A stretch of DNA of 64,000 bases, taken from assembly GCA_963748295.1 (NCBI GenBank), contig CAVVIH010000007.1:62001-126000 (forward strand). The letters run 5' to 3'. This DNA comes from CAVVIH01 sp963748295 (lineage in GTDB: Bacteria; Acidobacteriota; Vicinamibacteria; Vicinamibacterales; 2-12-FULL-66-21). The notes beneath the pieces are model-generated. The model saw only the letters and a program-made list of their open reading frames with translations. It had not been told where the DNA came from and searched no databases. Both the position numbers and the translations under genes were made by a program. Positions 53,662 through 63,010 of the stretch are shown piece by piece; within the stretch, counting starts at the first letter, position 1; each line of letters begins with the position of its first letter.

Positions 53662-56127
53662 GTGACCCTTCTGGTCGAGATTCGGCACGCGGCACGGACG
53701 CTCGTGAAGGCCCCGGGATTCACGAGCGTCACGGTGCTCCTGATCGCGCTGGGCGTCGGCGCGACGACGGCGCTGTTCAGCCTCGCCTACGGCGTCCTGC
53801 TCAGGCCGCTGCCGTGGCCGGAGCCGGACCGCATCGTGCGCCTGCAGGAAACGCGCGGCGGCAACGCCGGACGCGTTCCCTGGACGATCAGCAACACGAC
53901 GTATCACGCCTGGCGCGAGCAACCAGCCACGATCGAAGAGATCGGCGGCTGGATGCGCGCGCAGATGATGACGATGACGGTCGCGAGCGGCGACCCCGAG
54001 CGCGTGCGCGTCGGCCGTATCACGCCGAGCCTGCTGCGCGTTCTCAGGGCGCAGCCGGCGCATGGCCGGCTGCTGGTCGACGATGACGCAACCGGTGTGG
54101 TCCTCCTCGGGCACGGGCTGTGGCAACGCCGGTTCGGCGGCGCCCCGGACATCGTCGGACATGCCTTTCGCCTCGACGATCAGCTGTTGACGATCGTCGG
54201 CGTCATGCCGGAAGCGTTCGCCTTTCCCGACCGGGAAACGGAAGTCTGGCTGCCAATGCGTGTCGCACGCGTGGAGGCCGGCGCAAAAACGATTCAGGCC
54301 ATGATCTTCAACGCCGTCGCGCGCCTCCGGCCGGGCGTTGCGCCGCAGCAGGCAGCCAGCGAAGGATCCGGGCGGGCGCGGGCGGCGCCGACACTCGGGT
54401 CGGCAGCGGTCGCGCTGTTCGGCAGCAGCGGAGAGATCGGCGTCATCGCGATACCGGCGCGCGATGCGCTGACCGCTGACGTGCGGCCGGCGCTCCTCGT
54501 TCTGCTGGCCGCGGTGTGCCTTCTGTTCTGCACGGCAATCGCGAGCGTGCTCGTGCTCCAGGCATCGCGGGCAGTCAGCAGGCGACGGGAAATGGCGGTG
54601 CGCATGGCGATCGGCGCAAGCACCGGCCGTCTGATGCGCCAGTGGCTGATCGAGAGCGCGGCCGTGGGTGTCTGCGGCGGCGCCGCCGGACTGCTGTTCG
54701 CGGCTGGGCTTCACCGGATTCTTCCCGCGGTTTTGCCCCCCGATTTCCCGCGCGTGGACGACGTGCACCTGGACGCGCAGGTCACGATCTTTGCGAGCGC
54801 GCTGACGTTGCTGGCGATCGGCATCTGCGGCCTGCTTCCCGCGTTGCACTTGCGCGACGCCAATCTCGTCGAGTCGCTGGCGGCTGATGGCATGGGCCAG
54901 GGACCTGCGGCCGGCCCGCGTTCGACGCGGATGCGCATCGCGATGATGGTGGGCCAGGTCGCCATCGCCGCGGTCCTGCTGGTGGGCACCGGACTCCTCG
55001 CTCGCAGCTTCTCGTCACTGCTCGCCGCCGATCGCGGGTTCGATCCGCGCAACGTCCTCACCGTGCACCTCACGATGAAGGCGCGTCCGTTCGCGTCCCA
55101 GTCGGCCGGAGCCGAGCGAGCGCAGCAGCGTCTCCAGGCGCTGCCCGGCGTCGCGCATGTGGGGTTCGGCAACGCTCTCCCGTTCGTGACAACCGGCGGC
55201 TTCCGGGGGTTCACCATTCCTTCTCCGAGGGATCGCTCCACGAGCGTGCAGATCCAGACGCTGATGCGGGCGGTCAGCCCGGAGTATTTCGACGCTATGC
55301 GGCTGCGCGTGATCGCCGGTCGCGCGTTGAATCACCTGGACACGTCGACTTCGCGGCCCGCGGTCGTGGTCAATCGGACCTTCGCCTCGCAGTATCTCGA
55401 TGCGAACCCCGTCGGCACTACGCTGCCGGTTGCCATCGGCTCACAGACTGACTGGGAGGTGGTGGGGATTGTCGACGACGTCAGACAGGGCGGGCTGATC
55501 GGCGTCGCCCCGGCCGCATTCGGCGGCGTCTCCGAACCGCCGCAACCGGAAATGTTCTTTTCGTACCGGCAATGGACCGGCGGCGTGACGGACCTCGTCT
55601 ACGTCATCCGGACCAACACCGATCCGTCGGCGGTCGCGCCGGTGCTGAGGACCATTCTGCGCGAGGAAGATCCGTCACTGGCCATCGACTCGATCATGAC
55701 CATGGACGACCGCGTGATGCACAGCCTCGCCAGGCCGCGCACCTACGCGATCCTGATCGGCGGCTTTGGGTTGTTTGCGCTGGCGATCGCCGCCGCCGGG
55801 TTGTTCGGGGTCATGTCCTACATGGCGGCCCAGCGCACGAGGGAGATTGGCGTCCGTAGGGCGCTTGGCGCCCAGCCGGCCGACATTCTCAGGCTCGTGA
55901 CCAGAGAGGCTGCCGCCATCCTTGCGGCCGGCCTGGCGATCGGCCTCGCCGCCGCGTTCCTGCTGGCGCGGTCGCTTGCCCCGCTCGTCTATGGCGTGTC
56001 GGTGCACGACGCCACCAGTTTCGTCGCCGTTCCGATTGTGCTCAGCGTCGTCGTCACCATCGCCTGCGCGGTGCCCGCCCGCCGCGCGACACGCGTGAGC
56101 CCGCTCGTGGCGCTGCGGTATCAGTAG
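53662..56127 (+). CDS. ADOP-type FtsX/MacB permease
   Basis: 821 residues from the GTG at 53662, 7 nt after TATCAT. Starts TLLVEIRHAARTLVKAPGF, with helix near 18-45 and LLRPLPWPEPDR. MacB core domains and FtsX blocks are duplicated (LLAAVCLLFCTAIASVLVL; later ALAIAAAGLFGVMSYMAAQRTREIGVRRALG). Ends RATRVSPLVALRYQ. It follows the ArsR-AHSA1 pair by 22 bp in the same direction and could be read from their promoter too. Confidence 0.9.
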   Translation: MTLLVEIRHAARTLVKAPGFTSVTVLLIALGVGATTALFSLAYGVLLRPLPWPEPDRIVRLQETRGGNAGRVPWTISNTTYHAWREQPATIEEIGGWMRAQMMTMTVASGDPERVRVGRITPSLLRVLRAQPAHGRLLVDDDATGVVLLGHGLWQRRFGGAPDIVGHAFRLDDQLLTIVGVMPEAFAFPDRETEVWLPMRVARVEAGAKTIQAMIFNAVARLRPGVAPQQAASEGSGRARAAPTLGSAAVALFGSSGEIGVIAIPARDALTADVRPALLVLLAAVCLLFCTAIASVLVLQASRAVSRRREMAVRMAIGASTGRLMRQWLIESAAVGVCGGAAGLLFAAGLHRILPAVLPPDFPRVDDVHLDAQVTIFASALTLLAIGICGLLPALHLRDANLVESLAADGMGQGPAAGPRSTRMRIAMMVGQVAIAAVLLVGTGLLARSFSSLLAADRGFDPRNVLTVHLTMKARPFASQSAGAERAQQRLQALPGVAHVGFGNALPFVTTGGFRGFTIPSPRDRSTSVQIQTLMRAVSPEYFDAMRLRVIAGRALNHLDTSTSRPAVVVNRTFASQYLDANPVGTTLPVAIGSQTDWEVVGIVDDVRQGGLIGVAPAAFGGVSEPPQPEMFFSYRQWTGGVTDLVYVIRTNTDPSAVAPVLRTILREEDPSLAIDSIMTMDDRVMHSLARPRTYAILIGGFGLFALAIAAAGLFGVMSYMAAQRTREIGVRRALGAQPADILRLVTREAAAILAAGLAIGLAAAFLLARSLAPLVYGVSVHDATSFVAVPIVLSVVVTIACAVPARRATRVSPLVALRYQ

Positions 56128-56137
56128 TCCAGCGCGC

Positions 56138-56989
56138 ATGCGATCCCGGCTCGAGATTCCGCCAGAGATAGAAGAGTACCGCGACCAGCGCTGGCGGCGG
56201 GAAGGCATGCGCCAGGTCGAAAGCGCGCTCGAGGCGGAGCGCTTCATCGAGCAGGTCGGCTTCGCGAACTGCCTGACCGATTCCCGCAAGCCGGGTCCGT
56301 CGCTCTACGTCGCGGTCTGCGGCCGGCGCGACGTGATCATGCCGCGGAACGTGCAGAAGGATCCGGAGACGTCTCTCACCTGGGTCCTGAAGGACGAGCT
56401 CGTGCGCCGCGGCAAGGTCTACTACGCGAAGCTTGGATCCGGAAGAACGATGTTCCTCGCCCCCCGCATGATTCCGTACTTCCACGCGCTCTGGGGAATC
56501 CGGCGCGCCGACGAAAAGCGTCGTCTCAGCAGGCACGCGCGCGCGATCCTCAAGGTTCTCCGCAAGGAATGGGAGATGGCGACCGGCGATCTCCGCGACG
56601 AGTCGGGCGTGAAGGACAGGAAGGCGTTCGGCAGGGCGATGGACGAACTCCAGGCCGCGATGATCGTGGTGCCGAGCGAGGTCTACTATCTGCCGAAGTT
56701 CACCTACATCTGGACGCTCGGCGTCGGGCGCTTTCCAGACGCTCTCCTCCGCCGCGTGAATCGCGAGACGGCGTTGCGCGAGGTTGCCCGCTGCTTTCTC
56801 TCCGGCGCCGGAATGACGATCCCCGGCGAGCTGGCGCGGGTGACGGGACTCGGACGGCCGGACGCCGGTCGCGGCAACCGCGCGCTGGTCGCCGAAGGGT
56901 ACGCGATCATGCTCGCGCCCGGCCTCTATCAGCTGGCGCCGGCGGCCGACTCAGTCACCTCTCAGGGTTTCGACCGGATCGAGGCGTGA
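56138..56989 (+). CDS. AlkZ-related / winged-helix protein of unknown function
   Basis: 283 residues, 10 bp after the ADOP gene. Mostly helical with basic faces (RRADEKRRLSRHARAILKVLRKEW, then DRKAFGRAMDELQAAMIV, a helix-turn-helix-like pair). Segments such as KLGSGRTMFLAPRMIPYFHALWG recall AlkZ/YcaQ-like DNA glycosylases, but the QxQ catalytic motif of that family is not visible. A DNA-repair-associated role is tentative. The 3' end overlaps the convergent ADOP gene by 39 bp. Confidence 0.5.
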   Translation: MRSRLEIPPEIEEYRDQRWRREGMRQVESALEAERFIEQVGFANCLTDSRKPGPSLYVAVCGRRDVIMPRNVQKDPETSLTWVLKDELVRRGKVYYAKLGSGRTMFLAPRMIPYFHALWGIRRADEKRRLSRHARAILKVLRKEWEMATGDLRDESGVKDRKAFGRAMDELQAAMIVVPSEVYYLPKFTYIWTLGVGRFPDALLRRVNRETALREVARCFLSGAGMTIPGELARVTGLGRPDAGRGNRALVAEGYAIMLAPGLYQLAPAADSVTSQGFDRIEA

Positions 56990-59366
56990 CGCCCGTATTG
57001 CCGGAACGGCGCCGGCGAGCAGCATGGCGGCAAGAAAGAGCATCGACGCCCCGCCAAAAGCCAGAGCGTCGATATCCATGATGCCGTGCCACTCCGATTG
57101 AATGATGCGGCTCGCGGCGACTGCCGCGCCACCGCCGGCCGCCAGCCCGACGAGCGCGACGCGCATCGACTGTCCGAGAATCATCGCCAGAATGGTTCGG
57201 GGACCCGCGCCGATGGCCATCCGGATCGCCAGCTCACGGGACCGCATCGCCACGACGTAGGACGACACGCCGTAGAGCCCCGCGGTGGCGAGCACCAGGC
57301 CGATCACGCCGAGAAACGCGGCCGCCCGCGCGAGCCACAGCTGTGGAGCGTACGAGCGCTCGTTCACCTCCTCGAGCGAACCGGCCTCGAGTCACCGGGA
57401 CACGCGGCGCGATACGTCTCACCATCTCGCGCGCCGGCTGTGCGAGCTCGGCTGCGCTGCCGCTCGTACGGACGTACAGCGCCAGCGCGGGTTCGGGCTC
57501 GATGGCTGACGGCAGGTAGACCTTCGGCGCCGGGGGACCGTCGCTCTCGAGCCTCGGCTCGACCGCGGCCTCGATGACGCCAACGATCTGCACGTCGATG
57601 GACGAGCGGTAATCCTTTCCTTGAGCAGCGACACGAAGCGTGTTGCCAACGGCCCGTCCGTTCATCCGATTCGCGGCGGTTACGTTGACAACCGCGACCT
57701 GCGGCCGGCCGATCCTGTCAGCGTCGGTAAAGCCGCGCCCGTCCACGACTCGCAGGCCGACAGCCTCAAAGAGATCGCCTCCCGCGTAGCCGCCGATCGT
57801 CACGTGCCCTTCATCCGGCCGATCCTCGGGCCGCCACACCACGATCGAGCCGGGCGCTGCACCTTGCCCGAACGTCCACACCGACGTGTGCCGCGCGAGG
57901 CCGGCGGCCTCTACGCCCGGCAGCCGCCGTGCGGCGTCGACGAGCTCGCTGTAGAAGCCCTCGACCTCGCCCTGCGGAATCAGAAGCGGCCGCAGATCGA
58001 ATCTCGCGATCAACAGGCGATCGGCTGGCGTGCCGCCGGACACCGCCTGCAGGCGCACCGTTGCGACGAGCTGCCACGCCGTCGCGCAAAGGCCGAGCGA
58101 CAGCGCGACCTGCGCACCGACCAGCAGCCGGCGCATGCGCGACTGCCGCGGCATCGCGTCGCCGCGCGCGCCCACCGATCCAAGCGTGCTCGACGGCTGT
58201 TGCGCGCTGACGCGAATCGCCGGCGCCAGCCCGAACGCCATCACGGTCGCCGCGGCGGTCAGGATCGTCGAGACGAGCACCGTGGGATCGAACGGAATCG
58301 GAACCGCCAGCGGCGTCGTCGCGAGCTGAAGCGCCCACCACGCGACAGGGAGCGCAATCGACGTCGCGAGCATCGTCAGCAGCGCGCTCTCGATCAGCAG
58401 TTGGCGGATGATGCGGCCGCGGCCGGCGCCGAGCGCAAGGCGAATGGCGATCTCCCGCTGCCGCTGCGATCCGCGCGCCAGCATCAGGTTCGCGGCGTTG
58501 ACGCAGGCAATCACGAGCACCAGGATAGGAACCGGCAGGATGACGATGAATCCGAACTGCCAGTTGCGCGGCTCCACCATCCACACCCGCCGCACATCGG
58601 CGGTTCCCCGCGTCCCTTCACCCCGTGCGAGGGCCAGACGCGACGATACGACCGCGGCTTCGGATTGCACCTGCGCAAGGCTCACGCCCTCTTTCAATCG
58701 CCCGACGAAATAAGGTGTGAGCTGAGCGGCCCGATCAGCCATCCACAGCGGAAGCCAGAGATCGGCGCCGCGGCCGCCAGGCCTGACGCGTTCGATTCCA
58801 ATGAAGAACTCCGGCGCGACGCCGACGATGTGCACGATCTCACCGGCGACGCGGATCGGCCGTCCGAGCACCGAGGGGTCGGCGCCGAACTCGCGCGTCC
58901 AGAGGCTGTGCGAGATCACCGCGACCGCGGCGTGCGAATCCTCGTCCGCGGCGCCGAAGGCGCGCCCGAGCGCCACGCGAACGCCAAGCACGTCGAAGAA
59001 GTTCGCGGAGGTCAGCGAGCCGCGGATCGAGCGCGCCTCGGGAAGCGCGACCGCCAGCTGCGCCTGGGCGTACGCGGCAACACCCTGAAGGCCCGTCAGG
59101 CCGTCGCGAAGCGCGACGTAATCGGGACCGCCGGACATCCGGATCCAGCAGTCCGGCCTGCCGCAGTTGCGGCTGACCGAGACATGAACCAGGCGCTCCT
59201 GGTTCGTGACCGCCGGAAAGGGACGGAACATTGCGGCGTTCATGAATGCCAGCGCGGCGATCGCCACGGCGATCCCGATTGCGAGGCTGCCGACCACCCA
59301 GGATACGTAGTCGCGGGCATGCGCGAGCGCCCGGCAGGCATAGCGGATGTCGTCCTTCACCAACAC
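56951..59366 (-). CDS. ADOP-type permease, one frameshift
   Basis: About 805 residues joined. Starts MLVKDDIRYACRALAHARDY, helix near 22-45, FRPFPAVTNQE instead of LLRPLPY. MacB domain carries the GVAPEFFIGIERVRPGG type loop. The frame breaks near 57390; dropping one base joins PVTEAGSLEEVNERSYAPQ and restores the FtsX end LATAGLYGVSSYVVAMRSRELAIRMAIG to SRLDPVETLRGD at 56951. It is the fifth ADOP in the window. Confidence 0.8.
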
Positions 59367-59569
59367 CTTCCTTCGGATATCGGCAGACCCTACGGGTGTT
59401 CCCGGCGGATGTCAATCGGCGTCGCCGCTGCGAGACAGCTCAACCGCTGATCGGCGGCGGTGACCTGCGATTCGCCGGTTGATCGCACGGCCGTAACTGG
59501 TCCGCGTTTTGCCCCGGCACGTCCCGCGTTCCACGTTTCAGCGACAGCGCCAGCAGTCAGGGATCACCC

Positions 59570-60142
59570 ATGTCTCCACGAATCGCGTGTGCGGTATCGC
59601 TGTCACTGGTGTGCTTCACGGCCGACGCGTCGGCATCGGCTTCGGATCCGGTCGGCTTCGCGGCCAGCCTGATTGGCAGCCCGTATATCTGGGGCGCCGA
59701 GGGACCCGACGCGTTCGACTGTTCGGGCCTGACCCAGTACGTCTTTCAGGAGTTCGGCGTCGAGCTGCCACGCCGGGCGATCAGCCAGTCGAAGGTCGGC
59801 GACCGGATTACCAGGCTGCGGCGGGGCGACCTGCTGTTTTTCTCGAGCGATACCCGCCGGTCCCAGGTGACGCACGTCGGCATCTACGAAGCCGGCCGGA
59901 TCATGATCAACGCAAGCAAGCGCGGCGGGAACGTCCGCCGCGATCATCTGGATGACGAGTTCTGGTCGGAGCGCTTCATGTTCGCGCGCCGGGTGGGCGC
60001 GACGGGAGAGACGCGTGATGCGAGCAACCAGCCCGACGATCGCACCGTAAGACCCGACGCCGGCCGCAGCACCGGCCGGCGCGTCGCGCTCCGCGTGCTG
60101 GAACGGGTGGCTGAAGTGCTGATCCGTCGTCCGCGCCGCTGA
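59570..60142 (+). CDS. NlpC/P60-family (C40) cell-wall hydrolase
   Basis: 190 residues. Signal peptide about 1-24 (RIACAVSLSLVCFTADASA). The NlpC/P60 domain is at about 28-140: catalytic Cys in AFDCSGLTQYVF, His in VTHVGIYE, and the third polar residue after INASKRGGN. LRRGDLLFF is the usual segment between them. It cuts gamma-D-Glu-diaminopimelate bonds in peptidoglycan. The Arg-rich C-terminal 45 residues are extra. Its 3' end overlaps the tail of the antisense reductase frame. Confidence 0.9.
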   Translation: MSPRIACAVSLSLVCFTADASASASDPVGFAASLIGSPYIWGAEGPDAFDCSGLTQYVFQEFGVELPRRAISQSKVGDRITRLRRGDLLFFSSDTRRSQVTHVGIYEAGRIMINASKRGGNVRRDHLDDEFWSERFMFARRVGATGETRDASNQPDDRTVRPDAGRSTGRRVALRVLERVAEVLIRRPRR

Positions 60143-61085
60143 CGGCTGGCGTCTTCGGATTACGCGACTCTGCGGATGGAAAATCGTGCTGCTTGCGGCC
60201 CACGTCCCCCTCGTGCTCCGCGCTCGTCTTGTAAAGCTCGAAGCGTCCGTCGGCAGCCGCGCCGGACACGCTCTGTTCGTACGCGCGGCGTTCCTGCGTG
60301 GTCATCGGCGTAAAGCCGCGCGCGATTCTGAGGTTCTGACGGAGCACTTTCAATGAGTCGATCCCGCAGACGGTGGTGCAGACGGGCAGGCTCATCGCGT
60401 ATCGCAGCGCGTCGCTGACGCTGGCGGCCTTCCTCTTCACCGCGCGGCCGGTGCCGCCGAGGCTCTTCATCCCAATCGGCGCGATGTTCCGGCGCGCGAG
60501 CTCCGGAAGCACGCGCGCCTGAAAGCTGCGAAAGCTCGCATCGAAGCCGTTCAACGGAAGCTGACACGCATCGAATGGGAAATCCTGCGCCAGCATCCGC
60601 AGGTGAATGTCCGGATCCTTGTGGCCGGTGAAGCCGACGTATCGGACCTTGCCCTGTGTTTTCGCGCGCTCGAGCGCTTCGACGACGCCGCCCTTGGCGA
60701 AGTGGCGCTCCGGATCGTTGTAGTACACGCACTCGTGGATTTGCCACAGATCGAGATGATCGGTCTGCAGCCGGCGAAGCGACTCCTCGAGCTGGCGCAT
60801 CGCGACGCGCGCATCGCGCCCGTGCGTGCACACCTTCGTCATCAGGAACACGGACTCCCGGCGGTCCTTGATCGCGCGGCCCATCCGCCGCTCGCTTTCG
60901 CCCTCGTGGTACTCCCAGGCGTTGTCGAGGAAGTTGAGGCCGGCGTCAACGGCTTCCTGAACGATTCGTACCGCTTCGGTGACCGTTCTTACCTGACCAA
61001 GGTGGTAACCGCCGACTCCCATGATCGACACGAGATCCGCGTGCCGTCCGAACGATCGCCGTGCAATCGGGACATCTGATGCCAC
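59976..61085 (-). CDS. Aldo/keto reductase
   Basis: 369 codons from a GTG sharing one base with the upstream stop (TAGTG). TIM-barrel AKR: catalytic Asp54, Tyr59, Lys84 and His117 (DNAWEYHEGE, KVCTHGRD, QIHECVYY), then NAD(P)-binding segment near the end. Domain homology ends near residue 310 (FELYKTSAEHEGDVG). The last 60 or so residues run antisense through NlpC, and a stop at 60158 in another frame may be the natural end. It lies downstream of the duplicated periplasmic gene. Confidence 0.8.
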   Translation of the reverse strand: MASDVPIARRSFGRHADLVSIMGVGGYHLGQVRTVTEAVRIVQEAVDAGLNFLDNAWEYHEGESERRMGRAIKDRRESVFLMTKVCTHGRDARVAMRQLEESLRRLQTDHLDLWQIHECVYYNDPERHFAKGGVVEALERAKTQGKVRYVGFTGHKDPDIHLRMLAQDFPFDACQLPLNGFDASFRSFQARVLPELARRNIAPIGMKSLGGTGRAVKRKAASVSDALRYAMSLPVCTTVCGIDSLKVLRQNLRIARGFTPMTTQERRAYEQSVSGAAADGRFELYKTSAEHEGDVGRKQHDFPSAESRNPKTPAVSGADDGSALQPPVPARGARRAGRCCGRRRVLRCDRRAGCSHHASLPSRPPGART

Positions 61086-61888
61086 TAACGGCTTCCCGGC
61101 CAGGTCGCACCGTACGCGCCGGCGACGAGGCCCAATCTGGTGTTGATGCTGCTCCAGATGCCCGCTGACGTGGGAACCTGGTTACCCTTGACGATCGTCT
61201 CCACTTTCGCGGCCTGGGTCAGCAAGCGCTCCGCCTCCGCCGAGCTGGGGTCTCCGTCCTTGATCCGCTCGCGCAACATTTTCGCATCCTTGGCGAGAAG
61301 TCCGGCCTCACCGACGAGCGCCGAGCGCTGCGGCGGCAGAATCGTCGTGTCCTTCTTCAGATCATCGTCGAGAGAGCTCTTCAGCCGATCGGCGCTCTTC
61401 TCGACTTCCTGGACCTCCGCCGCGAGCTCCCGATCGCCGATGCGGCGGACGCTCGCTCCTTCAGGCAAAGGGAACTCCGTACCGTACGCGCCTGCCAGCG
61501 TCTTCAAATCTGTGGCCAGCCGGTTCCACTCGCTTTCGCCAGGCGTCCCCGCGGGCTGCTGACGGAAGAACGCATTGATGGCGGTCGCCTGGCGCAGCAG
61601 TGTGCTTACTTCGGCGCTCGCCGCGTATTCGGGCTTCAGCCGCTCTTCCACGCGATCGATGTTCTCCTGGAAGTCGTTCAGGAAGTTCTTGACGTTCACT
61701 TCGCCGTCGGGGCGCCGGATGACGCTGTCCTTCACCTTGTCATCGAGCGCATTGTCGAAGCGATCGCGCCCCTGCTCAATGCGGCTGACGAGCGACTTCA
61801 CGTCGCGGTCGGTCATGCGATCGGCGGAGAGCGCGGGAAGGGGGATGCATAGAGTTGCGACCGCGGCCATCAGAATTGTGCGTTTCAT
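61085..61888 (-). CDS. Secreted hypothetical protein with two internal repeats
   Basis: 267 residues from the ATG at 61888, after GGAG. Signal peptide about 1-22 (ILMAAVATLCIPLPALSA). All-helical, with an internal duplication: SLVSRIEQGRDRFDNALDDKVKDSV resembles EVEKSADRLKSSLDDDLKKD, and LAGAYGTEFPLP resembles VAGAYGATWPG at the two repeat ends. Each repeat is about 115 residues. Unknown family; a periplasmic helical bundle is inferred. Coupled to the reductase gene. Confidence 0.6.
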   Translation of the reverse strand: MKRTILMAAVATLCIPLPALSADRMTDRDVKSLVSRIEQGRDRFDNALDDKVKDSVIRRPDGEVNVKNFLNDFQENIDRVEERLKPEYAASAEVSTLLRQATAINAFFRQQPAGTPGESEWNRLATDLKTLAGAYGTEFPLPEGASVRRIGDRELAAEVQEVEKSADRLKSSLDDDLKKDTTILPPQRSALVGEAGLLAKDAKMLRERIKDGDPSSAEAERLLTQAAKVETIVKGNQVPTSAGIWSSINTRLGLVAGAYGATWPGSR

Positions 61889-61981
61889 GGGGTCATCTCC
61901 ATATCCGCCGCAGCGTATCCCCCAAGCTCGACTGCGCAAATAGGACCTTGGTGCCAGTGCGCCGCGGTCAGCTAGGCGTAT

Positions 61982-62887
61982 CTACTTGAGCACCCTGACG
62001 GCCGGCGGCGACGGCGCGGCGTGCCCGGTCGCTGACGGTCGTTCCTGCCACTTCAGGTATGGAATCGCGACGAGCGCGTTGACCAGCAGGTAAAGAAGAA
62101 TCATTCCGCCGAACGGATGATTCGGGTAACTTGCCGCCGCGATCGTGACGGCGATTGCCGGGTGCCGGCATGCGGTCGAGAGTGCCAGCACCACGGAGTG
62201 ACTGGGTTCCGGCCCACCGAGGAAGTGCCCGATGGCAAGCCCCGCCATCGTCACGATCGCCATCGCGATCACGGTGCCATCGCCGACGGCCGTCCAGATA
62301 GCGGACAGGGAGCCCGCCACCAGAACGAGCACGGCCGCCGGTAGCAGCACGTTGCCAATCATCCTTACCGGCTTCTCGATCCGTCGAGCGAACGCGGGCA
62401 GACGCCGGCGAATGACCACCCCCACCAGCAGGGGCGCCAGCGTGCTTTGGACGACGACCCCTGCGATAGCCGCGGTATCCACCGTGAGTTGCTTATCGAA
62501 CACGATCGGCAGGACACGCAGGCTGAGAGGCACGGCGACGATCGACACGATCGCGAGAAGCGCCATGAGCCCCAGCCCGTAGGACACCTGGCCGTCAGCG
62601 CCCGCCTCCTTTCGCGGCAGAAGCGGCGGCAGCGGCGAGATCGACAACGCCACCAGGAGGATCTCGACCGGCGGGCGGAAGTCGAAGGCGGCGTCCAGGC
62701 CCACGACCACCAGCGGCATGAGGACGTACACGGCAAGCAGCGACCGTATCAGAAGCCCCGGGTGCCGGAAGAGATAGACGATATCCGCCAGCGTGGCATT
62801 CAGCCCGAAGCCGAGCACCGTGCACAGGATGCTCAGCTGGAGCGCCAGCATGATGATCTCTTTGACGTCCATGGCGGCCAGTTGCAC
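61982..62887 (-). CDS. Bile-acid:sodium-symporter-like (BASS/SBF) transporter
   Basis: 301 residues from a GTG at 62887 (an ATG at 62872 is an alternative). About nine membrane spans, with VLALSTACRHPAIAVTIAAASYPNH as the conserved crossing segment near the end and LSISPLPPLLPRKEAGADG in the first half. A Na+-coupled organic-anion or small-molecule transporter is inferred; members of this subfamily lack the strict bile-acid motif. Stands alone between a hypothetical gene and the GH13 enzyme. Confidence 0.85.
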   Translation of the reverse strand: MQLAAMDVKEIIMLALQLSILCTVLGFGLNATLADIVYLFRHPGLLIRSLLAVYVLMPLVVVGLDAAFDFRPPVEILLVALSISPLPPLLPRKEAGADGQVSYGLGLMALLAIVSIVAVPLSLRVLPIVFDKQLTVDTAAIAGVVVQSTLAPLLVGVVIRRRLPAFARRIEKPVRMIGNVLLPAAVLVLVAGSLSAIWTAVGDGTVIAMAIVTMAGLAIGHFLGGPEPSHSVVLALSTACRHPAIAVTIAAASYPNHPFGGMILLYLLVNALVAIPYLKWQERPSATGHAAPSPPAVRVLK

Positions 62888-63010
62888 AGGTTAGTTAATC
62901 GTTCTCCACGTCACCACTTGGACCTTAGTCCTAGCAGGCAACGCCGCCTCGACTTGCAGTTGCGTCATCACGTTCGAGAGCCTTAGTGCTATACCTAATG
63001 AGCTGTTCAC

